Shown: positions 33,534 to 42,250 of the stretch, one piece after another | How positions within the stretch are numbered: the stretch's first letter is position 1 | How the letters are laid out: each line of letters opens with the position of its first letter | Source: Sphaerothrix gracilis | GTDB taxonomy: Bacteria > Cyanobacteriota > Cyanobacteriia > Phormidesmidales > Phormidesmidaceae | Direction of reading: 5' to 3' | Length of the DNA: 64,000 nt | Assembly (NCBI RefSeq): GCF_030405905.1 | Contig: NZ_JASATW010000028.1 | Location: 1 to 64,000, forward strand | Made by a program: the position numbers and the translations under genes | Notes under the pieces: generated by a model | Database searches by the model: none | What the model saw: the letters and a program-made list of their open reading frames with translations, nothing else | What the model was told of the DNA's origin: nothing

Positions 33534-34088
33534 ATGGCTCTGAATACACCGAACCAAGCTACAAATACGAACTTAGAGGAAGCTTTATCTAAGGTCGCTT
33601 TATTAAATCAGCTTATTCCTAAGTTAAAACAGCAGCTAACAGCAGAGAGAGAAAATCCTCCCACGTCTCAGGAGGATATGGCCGCAAAAATTGCCAAAGC
33701 TCAGATGGAGCTAGATAAGTTGGAAGCAAAGCTAACTAAAGCAAAACAAGCTGTTAAGAAGCGTAAGAAAGAAATAGATGAATGGAAAAGCTGGTACAAC
33801 AGCAATCCCCAGATAAATAAGAGCATATCCCGAATCAAGTTAGAGGTGGAGATTACCTGGCGCAGTCAGGAAATAGCTGCTCATGAAACAGTTATTGCGA
33901 CCTTAGAAGCGGCGAAGTTAGCCGCTAGAGGTGAGCTGGAAAAACGAAAGCTGCAGCTAAAAGCCTTTTCCGAAGGTTTGTATGAGCTATCCGTCGAAGC
34001 TGATCCCAGACTGCTTAAAGCCAAGGAAGCCCTTGTCGCCGCTAGGGCTGAACTGCAAGCGCTGCAAACAACTCGCACGTCTCTCTAG
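33534..34088 (+). CDS. Coiled-coil protein sharing a module with its 1282-residue neighbour
   Basis: 184 residues, almost entirely helical and charged, no signal peptide. After a disordered N-terminus it has a long coiled coil (MAAKIAKAQMELDKLEAKLT), a Trp-rich break (IDEWKSWYNSNP), then HETVIATLEAAKLAARGELE and LSVEADPRLLKAKEALVAAR. That order, including the LEAAK and a xxxDxR element before the last helix, recurs in the tail of the next gene (WFNQSKWYEK, GGLEAAKATANGILEGAK, FPIDADVRIAGLFTAR). The DNA is visibly more AT-rich than neighbouring genes. I infer that both proteins interact or descend from one another. Function unknown. Confidence 0.75.
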   Translation: MALNTPNQATNTNLEEALSKVALLNQLIPKLKQQLTAERENPPTSQEDMAAKIAKAQMELDKLEAKLTKAKQAVKKRKKEIDEWKSWYNSNPQINKSISRIKLEVEITWRSQEIAAHETVIATLEAAKLAARGELEKRKLQLKAFSEGLYELSVEADPRLLKAKEALVAARAELQALQTTRTSL

Positions 34089-34135
34089 AAAGAATCAGTA
34101 ATCTCTGAAAACCCTACCTATTCGAGGACAATTCT

Positions 34136-37100
34136 ATGGCAAATCTGAGCCAAATCAAGGAAAGCATTGAGACCAATTTATCAAAGCAGATTAACCCTTT
34201 AGAGGGGGTTACGATCAGCTCGGCAGCTATTTTGGACTTTATCAGCAGCCTTGTAAGTGAATCGGGTGTCAACATCGAGGCAGTTACAGTAGCTGCGCCC
34301 GATCAAGATTCGCTGCAAATTGCGATCGCTGAGCCTTTAGTTTACAAGATTACGGGGGGCGGCTCGCTGGTGCTAACCACAACTGTAATAACGCTCCAGC
34401 AGGCCGATAGCGACATCTTAAATGCGCTGCTAGAAATCAGTGGCAGCTTTCGATTTGGCGATGGCGATCGCAAGCTAGCTGTACAGGGCTCACTTGCCGA
34501 TCCGCAGCTTGGCATTTTGACTCTCAGCGTCAATTCATCTGACCTACCTCAACTGACGGAACTGGCCGCTGAACTGGGTATCGGCAGCTTAGTCGAGAGT
34601 CTCAAGTCAGTCGGTCTCAGCCTACCTGTTCTCAACCAGATTGATTTAGGTTTTGAGCTTCAGAATCAGACCGTCACTGAGGTTACCTCTATCGGCTCAG
34701 TCACCCTGGGCAGTGGCATTCTTGATCTGACCTGTCACCTCATACCTGAAGTCATTATTGAATGCGGCATTCAGGATGGTAGCCAAATTACCGTTACCGA
34801 TCTGTTGACCGCTTTACCCCTCGACTCGGTGGCGTTGCCCAACAGTCAGCTACAAACCTTAAGGCTGGTGACCCACCCCAGCGCCAAAACCGCGACTGCC
34901 AACTTTACTTTGGTCAACGACTGGGACATCGATATCGGCGGTACTACCCTGGCACTCACCAAAATTGACGGCCAAATTGATTCTGTTTTAGAGGCGGTAA
35001 CCGCTCAGTTTGCAGGAGCGATTAATTTAGCCGGTACCCAGCTGCTTGTGACCAGTAGCTACCACAGCGATGAGCCGCTGACCTTCTCTGGCACTTTGGT
35101 TCCCGGTCAAACGGTATCCTTAACCAATTTGGTTGATAGTCTCATGGGGGGACTTGTTGATCTGCCCTCGGAGGTACCTGACTTAGCCATTACCGGCTTG
35201 ACCCTGTCGCTGACCCCGAAGACAGGCACCTTTTCAGTGAATGCAGAAGCTATGGATCCCTGGGCCATCCCCGTTGGCTTCGACGATCTTCAGCTAGACG
35301 ATATTACGTTGCAAATTAGCCGCACCCTGGATGGCCAGGGCAAGAAAGCGCTCAGTGGCGTGTTAGGTGGCACTTTGGAGATCGCCGGAGCCGCCTTTAG
35401 AAGCGACTATACGTTCCCTGGTGAGTTTGTTCTTAGCGGTCAGGTGCCCTCGCTGAAGCTATCGCCGGTTGTGCAAGATCTCTGCGGTAGCCGGACGCTG
35501 CAAACCTTGCCCATCCCTGCCGGCGTGCTGGCGGTTGATTTTTCTGACGTAGCGGTTACGGTTGCCCCCAAGAGCCGATTCTTCTCTCTCAGAGCCAACT
35601 CGACCCTGGGTTTGGTGGAGTTAATGGTGAAGAAAATTGGCAATGACTGGGGCTTTGTGACCGGCTTTTTGCCCCCCGCGTCCTGGAAGTTTTCTGCGAT
35701 CGCCAGTGAGCTGAGCGTTCTCGACGGGCTCAGCTTTGCAGATACGGCGCTCGTCTTATCCTCAGTAGAAGACCGAGCGCTGGCGCTGACCAGTTTATCG
35801 TCCCTCAGCTCTGAACTCACTGTCATTCGGGGCTTAAACTTTATTGCCAATCTGGATATGCGCGGGCTCGGCGTCGATGCCCTGCTCGGCATTGAGAACC
35901 TGCGGGTCTACACCGCCATTGGCGGCAACCCGGCTGACATCGTGTTAGAAGCAGAGATCGATGGACAGTTTAAACTGTCGGAGACGGTGGGCTTTGGCGA
36001 TATCAAGTTCCGGTTGCAGCCGTCTCCTAGCAACTTCTCCCTGACGCTATTAGGGACCGTCACTACTATTTTGGATAACAGCGCTCTCGCCTTTGTCGGC
36101 GCTATGCAGGTGCAGCCCCGCGCGGCAGTGCTGCAGGCTTCAATGCTGGGTATTTGGAATGAACCTTTTGACACCAAAGGAGTTGCGATCGCCAATATTG
36201 CCCTTGATCTAGGCGTCAGTTTGCCGCCACCGCTGCCAACGGTTGGCATTGCCGGTAGCTTACAAGTGGGCGATTTCCAGGGCTTAGTCGCCGTGAAGTT
36301 TGATTCGGCAATGCCAAGCCGCAGCATGCTGGCGGTTGCCTTCAATCGGCTCTATCTAATGGATGTGATCCGCACGTTCTGCGGCGCTGCGATCGCCCAG
36401 TCCATCCCCCCTGCATTGGCCAATACAGTTCTCAAGCTGGGCTTTGAGGACGTCAACATCTACGTCGTACCCCAGCCCACTACCATTGGCGAACTGGCCT
36501 TTGACCAAGGCTTTTACTTAGCCGGTACGCTGATTTTTTGGGGACTGCGGGCTCAGGCCTCGCTGTCGATTGACTACCTCGAAGGCACAGAACTCAAGGC
36601 CGAAATGGATCCGATTGATGTCGGCGGCATTTTCAAAGTCAGTGGCGCTGCCGGACGGCTCAAACCCTCTGTGTACTTCAAACTGTCTCCGAACCCCACT
36701 GAGACGCCTACGCTCGATCTCTCCGGCGCGGTAGAGCTTTTGGGACTACGCCGAGAAGTCTTAATGAGCTTCTCTGACAGTGGCTTCCACTTCCTCAGCT
36801 CAGGCAAGATCTTCAATCTGTTTGAGGCCACCCTGGAGGTCAAGGGACAAGACTTCAAGAGCGGCGGCAGCATCTGGGTAAAAGCCTCCATGCAAAACGA
36901 TTTGCTGAGCTACCTGCGCGCAGAGGCGACGGCCGCAATTCAGGCAGCAGCTAGCAAGGCCACGCAGGATCTCTCCAATGCCCAAGCAACGGTGGCAAAG
37001 GCCCAGGGAGATGTCAACAAGCTCAATACCGACATCGCCAATATGCGCCAGACGATTCAGCGGGAGCGCGATCGCGATTCCCAGCGGATGCGCGATGCCC

Positions 37101-37984
37101 AAGCAGCGGTGCAAAAAGCGCAGCATGAGGTCAACAAGCTCAATACCGACATCGCCAATATGCGCCAGACAATTCAGCGGGAGCGCGATCGCGATTCGCA
37201 GCGGATGCGCGATGCCCAAGCAGCGGTGCAAAAAGCACAGAATGAGGTGAACTCGATCCAGCGCGAAATCGACAGCAGCAAACGACGCATTGACCAGCTC
37301 AATCAAGATATCAAGAACAAAGAACGCTGGTTTAATCAATCGAAGTGGTACGAAAAGAGCTACCGCTGGGCCGAATTCTCAGCCTATGCAGCCGCTAAAG
37401 GCAGTGAGATAACGGGAATTTATACCAAGATCGGGGGTCTGGAGGCGGCCAAGGCGACTGCCAACGGAATATTGGAAGGGGCTAAGCAGGTGGTACGGGG
37501 TCTAGAAAAAACCATCGATGGCTTCCCCATTGATGCTGATGTCCGCATTGCCGGATTGTTTACGGCACGGGAAACCGCCAACGGGGTATTGGAAACTGCC
37601 AAGCAGGTGGTACGGGGTCTAGAAAAAACCATCGACAGCTTCCCCATTGATGCCGATGTCCGCATTGCTGGATTGTTTACGGCGCGGGAAAGTGCGACGG
37701 CAGCTTTATATACGGCCACTCAGTTCTTAGAAGGAATTAAAATCTCCGTCGGGGCGATGGCCGATGTGGGGCAGTTTATTGTGGACGTCGGTTTAGGTGG
37801 ATTGCTTGATGTTAGGTCAGCCCAGTTTGAAGGCTCACTGGACGCCACTCAGGGCGGCAACGTCATGATGGCGATCGAGCTGGTCTTCATGCAAGGGCAG
37901 CCACAAACTCTGGCGCTGGCTTTTGCTTTCGGCAATCCTCAGCAAGCTGCTCTAGACCTAGCCCAGAAACTGCTTCCTGGATAG
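34136..37984 (+). CDS. Large beta-rich protein with repeated coiled-coil tail, unknown function
   Basis: 1282 residues, no signal peptide or membrane helix seen, no recognised family. Residues 1 to about 920 are a chain of beta strands rich in Leu/Ser/Gly/Val, with recurring amphipathic text such as SLVESLKSVGLSLPVLN, LTGLTLSLTPKTGTFSVNA-like strands and LLGIENLRVYTAIGG; it looks like repeated sandwich or groove-forming units. Residues about 930-1245 form a coiled coil containing two different tandem duplications, both of 39 residues (960-1037 and 1108-1185). The end (GNVMMAIELVFMQGQP, LALAFAFGNP) returns to beta structure. GAGGA lies upstream of ATG 34136. It follows the coiled-coil gene by 47 bases, so the two are probably cotranscribed. 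A lipid- or surface-binding structural role is conceivable but unproven. Confidence 0.8.
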   Translation: MANLSQIKESIETNLSKQINPLEGVTISSAAILDFISSLVSESGVNIEAVTVAAPDQDSLQIAIAEPLVYKITGGGSLVLTTTVITLQQADSDILNALLEISGSFRFGDGDRKLAVQGSLADPQLGILTLSVNSSDLPQLTELAAELGIGSLVESLKSVGLSLPVLNQIDLGFELQNQTVTEVTSIGSVTLGSGILDLTCHLIPEVIIECGIQDGSQITVTDLLTALPLDSVALPNSQLQTLRLVTHPSAKTATANFTLVNDWDIDIGGTTLALTKIDGQIDSVLEAVTAQFAGAINLAGTQLLVTSSYHSDEPLTFSGTLVPGQTVSLTNLVDSLMGGLVDLPSEVPDLAITGLTLSLTPKTGTFSVNAEAMDPWAIPVGFDDLQLDDITLQISRTLDGQGKKALSGVLGGTLEIAGAAFRSDYTFPGEFVLSGQVPSLKLSPVVQDLCGSRTLQTLPIPAGVLAVDFSDVAVTVAPKSRFFSLRANSTLGLVELMVKKIGNDWGFVTGFLPPASWKFSAIASELSVLDGLSFADTALVLSSVEDRALALTSLSSLSSELTVIRGLNFIANLDMRGLGVDALLGIENLRVYTAIGGNPADIVLEAEIDGQFKLSETVGFGDIKFRLQPSPSNFSLTLLGTVTTILDNSALAFVGAMQVQPRAAVLQASMLGIWNEPFDTKGVAIANIALDLGVSLPPPLPTVGIAGSLQVGDFQGLVAVKFDSAMPSRSMLAVAFNRLYLMDVIRTFCGAAIAQSIPPALANTVLKLGFEDVNIYVVPQPTTIGELAFDQGFYLAGTLIFWGLRAQASLSIDYLEGTELKAEMDPIDVGGIFKVSGAAGRLKPSVYFKLSPNPTETPTLDLSGAVELLGLRREVLMSFSDSGFHFLSSGKIFNLFEATLEVKGQDFKSGGSIWVKASMQNDLLSYLRAEATAAIQAAASKATQDLSNAQATVAKAQGDVNKLNTDIANMRQTIQRERDRDSQRMRDAQAAVQKAQHEVNKLNTDIANMRQTIQRERDRDSQRMRDAQAAVQKAQNEVNSIQREIDSSKRRIDQLNQDIKNKERWFNQSKWYEKSYRWAEFSAYAAAKGSEITGIYTKIGGLEAAKATANGILEGAKQVVRGLEKTIDGFPIDADVRIAGLFTARETANGVLETAKQVVRGLEKTIDSFPIDADVRIAGLFTARESATAALYTATQFLEGIKISVGAMADVGQFIVDVGLGGLLDVRSAQFEGSLDATQGGNVMMAIELVFMQGQPQTLALAFAFGNPQQAALDLAQKLLPG
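37013..37246 (+). repeat. 117-bp tandem duplication in the coiled-coil tail (first)
   Basis: Two nearly identical 117-bp units (37013-37129 and 37130-37246) encode the 39-residue heptad-like unit starting VNKLNTDIANMRQTIQRERD. Only a few base changes separate the copies; weaker similarity extends left (DLSNAQATVAKAQGD) and right (EVNSIQREIDSS). Confidence 0.9.
37457..37690 (+). repeat. 117-bp tandem duplication in the coiled-coil tail (second)
   Basis: Two nearly identical 117-bp units (about 37457-37573 and 37574-37690) encode a different 39-residue unit containing AKQVVRGLEKTID, FPIDADVRIAGLFTAR and ETANGVLE. The period equals that of the first duplication although the sequences are unrelated. 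Confidence 0.9.
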
Positions 37985-38028
37985 CAATCTGAGGCTGACC
38001 CCCTGGGCTGCTCAGGACATTTGAGGCC

Positions 38029-38061
38029 AAAGTCCTCTCTCAAATCCGAGAGGGGACTTTT
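38029..38061 (+). terminator. Hairpin terminator after the large beta-rich gene
   Basis: AAAGTCCTCTC (38029-38039) pairs with GAGAGGGGACTTT (38048-38060) with a two-base bulge, followed by TTTTG. It lies about 45 bases past the stop. Confidence 0.65.
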
Positions 38062-38233
38062 GTGTGCAAATTCGTAAAATTAAGCGCGTCTATGCTGTCG
38101 GCTCTACTGTGATGGAGGCCGCATTTGTGCTGACGCTTGCGGATGTCACCGCCCCCTGGTTTGAGCCTCATCATCAGCCCCACCCACTGCCTCAATCGCC
38201 TACACTAAGACCATCTGTTCACCTGTCAATGCC

Positions 38234-38797
38234 ATGGTGCCTAATGCCCTGCGCTGGACCACCCGCGACCTTGACGCCATGCCCGATGATGGCGGTTGGA
38301 AGCGCTACGAGATCATTGATGGAAATCTGTATATGACCCGTGCCCCTCATATTCGGCATCAGGGGGCCAGCGGCAACATTCACGTTGAGCTAGAAATTTG
38401 GTCTAGACAGTCCCAACTAGGCAAACCCTTTCAAACCCCAGGCGTCATTTTTACGCCCACCGATGCCGTCATTCCCGATGTGGTTTGGATTAGCCAGGAA
38501 CGCCTCGCCAATGGCATTGATGACGCTGGGCACCTGATTGTTGCCCCCGAACTCATAGTTGAGATTCTCTCCCCTGGCGAGCTGAACGAGCAACGAGACA
38601 AAGAGGTCAAGCTCAAACTTTACTCTCTCTACGGCGTTCAGGAATACTGGATCGTCAGTTGGCAACGACAAACCGTGGAGATTTACCGTCGCTCAGAGGC
38701 TCAGCTCCAACTTGTCAGCACCCTTTTGTCCGGCGATATTCTCATCTCTCCCTTGCTGCCAGGCTTCAGTGCCCCAGTCGCTCAACTTTTTCAGTAG
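38234..38797 (+). CDS. Uma2-family (DUF820) putative endonuclease
   Basis: Uma2 proteins have a PD-(D/E)XK nuclease-like fold and are greatly expanded in cyanobacteria; their biological role is unknown. The 187-residue product carries DGNLYMTRAPHIRHQGASGN, VIFTPTDAVIPDVVWIS (acidic residue of the core), APELIVEILSP (Glu) and DKEVKLKLYSLYGVQEYWIV (Lys) in the usual order. The frame begins with two close ATGs (38234 used). It stands between the beta-rich protein and the TPR-CHAT gene, with about 110 bp to the latter. Confidence 0.9.
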   Translation: MVPNALRWTTRDLDAMPDDGGWKRYEIIDGNLYMTRAPHIRHQGASGNIHVELEIWSRQSQLGKPFQTPGVIFTPTDAVIPDVVWISQERLANGIDDAGHLIVAPELIVEILSPGELNEQRDKEVKLKLYSLYGVQEYWIVSWQRQTVEIYRRSEAQLQLVSTLLSGDILISPLLPGFSAPVAQLFQ

Positions 38798-38908
38798 AGC
38801 TACAGGGCTAAACTCAATCATTAGATTGCGGGGCTGATGAGTGGTTTGAGCGTAACCATCTAATCGATGGTAAAGAGCTAGATTTAGCCAGTTGGGTGAG
38901 CGCAGGCC

Positions 38909-41542
38909 ATGCACCAAAGAATGTCAGTGGGTCGGGCTGGGTTTCGATGCTTCAGGTTTTGTCTCGGTCTAATTTTAGGCATTGCGATCGCCTGTAGTCC
39001 GGCCATTAGTAACGGGTCGGAATCGGCTCTAGCCCCTGCCGCCCTAGCTCAGATTCCTGCTTCAGCTACAGCCACGTCAGCAGAACCTCTGCTAGATCAA
39101 GGTCGCCAGCATTATGCTGCCCAGCGCTTCACCGAGGCAGCCGCAGCCTGGAATGCAGCGGTATCCCAACTGGCTGATCAGCCGCTGCAGCAAGCTCTCG
39201 CCCTCAGCTATCTCACCGCCGTCTATCAGCAGCTGAGCCAGTGGGAGGCCGCCGATCGCGCGATCGCCCAAAGCCTAGACCAGCTCACCACCGTCCCTGA
39301 TTCCGTCGAAAAAGTAGCCGTCAGCGCCCAGGCCCACAACACCCTCGGTAGCTTACAGTTGGCGCGAGGACAGACCCAGGCCGCCCTAGAAACCTGGCAG
39401 CTTGCCGCTAATCTCTACGCTCAAACGGGAGACCAGTCCCGCCACCTCAACAGTCTGCTAAATCAGGTGCAGGCTCAGCAGTCTCTGGGCTACTATCAAC
39501 AGGCCCGAAACACCCTGACGACGATAGAGCAGCGCTTACCTCAGCAGTCGCTGCCTTTACAAGTTCGCGGTTATCAGCGGTTGGGCCAGACCTATCGGCT
39601 GCTAGGCGATCTGACGGCCTCCCAAATCCATTTGCAAAAGGCGCTTGAACTGGCCCAGCAGGCCGATATAGAAACTTGGGCAATCTTGCTAGAGCTAGCC
39701 AATACTGCCCAAGCCCAGGGGAGCGTATTAGATAGGGCAAGTGAGGCTATACCCGCCGCGATCGCCCTTTATCAACAAGCAGCCCAGTCCTCTGAGGCCA
39801 GTATTCGGCTCAAGGCTGACCTCAATCGCTTAAAGCTGCTTGTCCAGCACAATCCCGGTGAGGCGCAGCGCCTAGCCGCCTCCTTACCTGCCGAGATTGC
39901 TAACCTGCCCCAGGGGCGTAGCCAGATCTACGCCTATATCAATGCGGCCCAAAGCTTACTTCACTTAGAAACGCCTGCAGCAGTTGAAACGGCTGCTCAT
40001 CTACTCGCCCAGGCAGTTCGGCTCAGCCAGGATTTACGCGATATTCGGGCTGAAGCCTATGCCAGAGGCTATTTAGGTCGCGCTTACGCAGTTTCTCGCC
40101 AGTGGGCTGAGGCGCAGCAGCTGACTGAACAGGCCTTGCGGCTGGCTCAATCCCTGAGTGCGGCTGATATTACCTACCAGTGGCAGTGGCAGTTGGGGCG
40201 ACTCCTCAATCAGCAAGGCCAGCAGCAAGCGGCTCTACCAGCCTATCGCGCCGCCTTCGCCACGCTGCAGTCGCTAAAGCAGGATTTAGTCGCTGTCAGC
40301 GACGATTTGCAGTTCTCTTTTCGAGACAGCATAGAGCCGGTGTATCGAGAGCTAGTGGCGCTGCTGCTCCAAGCTGATGTCAGTAATCAAGAGATCTCTA
40401 GCGTTGATGGCGATCTATCGAGCCATCAGACCCGGATCAAAGAGGCGATCGCCGTGATTGATGCTTTGCAGGTAGCAGAGCTGAATAACTTTTTTAGAAC
40501 GGCCTGCCTGGAAGCGCAGCAGGTCAATCTAGAAAATGTGAGCCAAACCGCCACAGCCATTATCTACCCGATCATTTTGCCAGATCGCTTAGAACTGATT
40601 GCCAGTCTACCAGGGCAGCCCCTGCAGCAATATACCAGCCCGGTAAGTCAAACTGAGCTAGAGCAAACGCTTCTAGAATGGCGGCAGCAGTTAGAAAAGC
40701 CATTCACCTCACCAGAGGGCAAAGCCCTGGGGCAGCAACTCTACGGCTGGCTGATGCAGCCGCTGCAGGCAGCCTTGGCCGAAGCTCAGAGCCAGACGCT
40801 GATATTTGTGCTGGACGGAGCGTTGCGCAATGTGCCTATGGCCGCCCTTTATAACGGTGAGCGTTACCTGATTGAAGACTACGCGATCGCCCTTTCACCC
40901 GGTTTACAGCTCCTTGGCCCCCGCCCCTTGCAGTCAACTCAGGTAGCCGCGCTGTTGGGCGGGCTGACAGAACCGCGCCACGGCTTTAGTGCTTTATCTA
41001 ATGTAGATGACGAAATTCAAACCATTCAGGCGCTGCTGGATAGCCGGGTGCTGCTCAACCAAGGCTTCACCACTACGGCCCTTGCCCAGCAGGTTATGAG
41101 TACTGAGCTGCCAGTTGTGCATCTAGCGACCCACGGGCAGTTCAGCTCAAACCTCGAAGACACCTTTATCGTGGCCTGGGATCGGCCTATCTCTGTAGAT
41201 GAATTGAGCCGTTTACTGAGAACGGGCGATCAAAACCGGCTAGAGCCGATTGAGCTGCTGGTGCTGAGCGCCTGTGAGACAGCCACCGGAGACAGTCGCG
41301 CCGCCCTGGGTTTGGCGGGCATCTCGCTGCAGGCCGGTGCCCGTAGCACCCTGGCTTCTCTGTGGAATTTAGATGACGCCTCTGGAGCGTATTTTGCCAG
41401 CCGGTTTTACCCCGCCCTAGCCCAGCCTCAAACCACTAAAGCTGAAGCCTTACGCCAGGCGCAGCGATCGCTGCTCGGCAATCCCAACTATCGTCATCCC
41501 AGCTACTGGGCGGCCTATGTGCTGGTGGGCAACTGGCTGTAG
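38909..41542 (+). CDS. TPR-CHAT protease, exported or membrane-anchored
   Basis: 877 residues. A hydrophobic N-terminus (FRFCLGLILGIAIACSPAIS) suggests a signal peptide, possibly a lipoprotein (Cys in AIACS). TPR-like helical repeats occupy about residues 60-460 (YAAQRFTEAAAAWNAAV, AHNTLGSLQLARGQTQAA). The C-terminal CHAT caspase-like domain spans about 570-877 with catalytic H742 in VVHLATHGQF and C789 in LVLSACETATGD, plus SRAALGLAGISLQAGARSTL and the end SYWAAYVLVGNWL. TPR-CHAT proteins are common in filamentous cyanobacteria; the family includes separase-like and CRISPR-linked proteases. It is the second CHAT gene within 14 kb and may belong to the same functional neighbourhood as the operon at 22.9-33.0 kb. 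Confidence 0.93.
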   Translation: MHQRMSVGRAGFRCFRFCLGLILGIAIACSPAISNGSESALAPAALAQIPASATATSAEPLLDQGRQHYAAQRFTEAAAAWNAAVSQLADQPLQQALALSYLTAVYQQLSQWEAADRAIAQSLDQLTTVPDSVEKVAVSAQAHNTLGSLQLARGQTQAALETWQLAANLYAQTGDQSRHLNSLLNQVQAQQSLGYYQQARNTLTTIEQRLPQQSLPLQVRGYQRLGQTYRLLGDLTASQIHLQKALELAQQADIETWAILLELANTAQAQGSVLDRASEAIPAAIALYQQAAQSSEASIRLKADLNRLKLLVQHNPGEAQRLAASLPAEIANLPQGRSQIYAYINAAQSLLHLETPAAVETAAHLLAQAVRLSQDLRDIRAEAYARGYLGRAYAVSRQWAEAQQLTEQALRLAQSLSAADITYQWQWQLGRLLNQQGQQQAALPAYRAAFATLQSLKQDLVAVSDDLQFSFRDSIEPVYRELVALLLQADVSNQEISSVDGDLSSHQTRIKEAIAVIDALQVAELNNFFRTACLEAQQVNLENVSQTATAIIYPIILPDRLELIASLPGQPLQQYTSPVSQTELEQTLLEWRQQLEKPFTSPEGKALGQQLYGWLMQPLQAALAEAQSQTLIFVLDGALRNVPMAALYNGERYLIEDYAIALSPGLQLLGPRPLQSTQVAALLGGLTEPRHGFSALSNVDDEIQTIQALLDSRVLLNQGFTTTALAQQVMSTELPVVHLATHGQFSSNLEDTFIVAWDRPISVDELSRLLRTGDQNRLEPIELLVLSACETATGDSRAALGLAGISLQAGARSTLASLWNLDDASGAYFASRFYPALAQPQTTKAEALRQAQRSLLGNPNYRHPSYWAAYVLVGNWL

Positions 41543-41603
41543 CTGGCAGATTCATCGGGGCCTGGGCTGGTTTACGGCTTACCCCGCGATCGCTCAATCA
41601 GTG

Positions 41604-42236
41604 CTATGACACACTCTTCTGGGCCTGAATCACCTGGAGACTACCACCCGCATAGAGCTTAGGTTCTGGCTTTTGAAAGCCTGCCTGCTGCAGCCGTTCT
41701 GGCAGGTCGGACTGTAAAAGCTCCCAGGCCGTTTCGGTTTCAAACAGCCACAGAAAAGCCGCTAGCCCCGGCCACATCACCGGATTAGTCGGGCGATGAA
41801 AGTCAATCATGGCAAAGATACCGCCTGGTTTAAGGACCCGGTAGGCTGCTTGAAAAATTTCCTGCCGCTGCTGCGGCTTCATCTCGTGCATCGCCACGCT
41901 GGTATGCACCAGGTCAAAGCGATTCTCCGCAAACGGCATCGCCTCGGCCCAGGCTTCCACGTAGTCGGCTGCGGGCACATTTTGCCTAGCGCGGGCCAGC
42001 GATCGCGGTGACGCATCCAGCCCGGTAACGTGATCAGACAGCTCCACTAAAAACTGAGTCGTCTGACCGCTGCCGCAGCACAGATCTAGCACCTGACTGT
42101 CCTTAGAAATAGGCAGCCCCGCTAGGGCCAGATGCCGAAACCGCTTTTCACCGCCCACACTGAGAGCAGCAGCGCCGGAAATGGCGTCATAGAGCCACTG
42201 ATAGCGATAGCTCAGCGGCCTTAAAAAAGTTGCCAT
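41604..42236 (-). CDS. Class I SAM-dependent methyltransferase (UbiE-like)
   Basis: 210 residues. SAM-binding motif I is VLDLCCGSGQTTQFL (about residues 48-62), motif II acidic loop VTGLDASPRSLARA, motif III MPFAENRFDLVHTSVAMHEM, and post-motif YRVLKPGGIFAMIDFHRP. It belongs with the UbiE/type 11 methyltransferases; the substrate cannot be read from the sequence, though quinones or lipids are common in this group. It starts 14 bases after the stop of the cyclohydrolase gene on the same strand, so the two are probably one operon. Confidence 0.87.
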   Translation of the reverse strand: MATFLRPLSYRYQWLYDAISGAAALSVGGEKRFRHLALAGLPISKDSQVLDLCCGSGQTTQFLVELSDHVTGLDASPRSLARARQNVPAADYVEAWAEAMPFAENRFDLVHTSVAMHEMKPQQRQEIFQAAYRVLKPGGIFAMIDFHRPTNPVMWPGLAAFLWLFETETAWELLQSDLPERLQQAGFQKPEPKLYAGGSLQVIQAQKSVS

Positions 42237-42250
42237 GTCAATTCTTGCAG

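Noticed and set aside
36800..37339. 179-codon minus-strand open frame with hydrophobic repeats
   Set aside because: Antisense of the tandem coiled-coil repeats; the apparent repetition is inherited from the 117-bp units.
38064..38336. 90-codon frame overlapping the start of the Uma2 gene
   Set aside because: Out of frame with Uma2 and lacking protein-like features.
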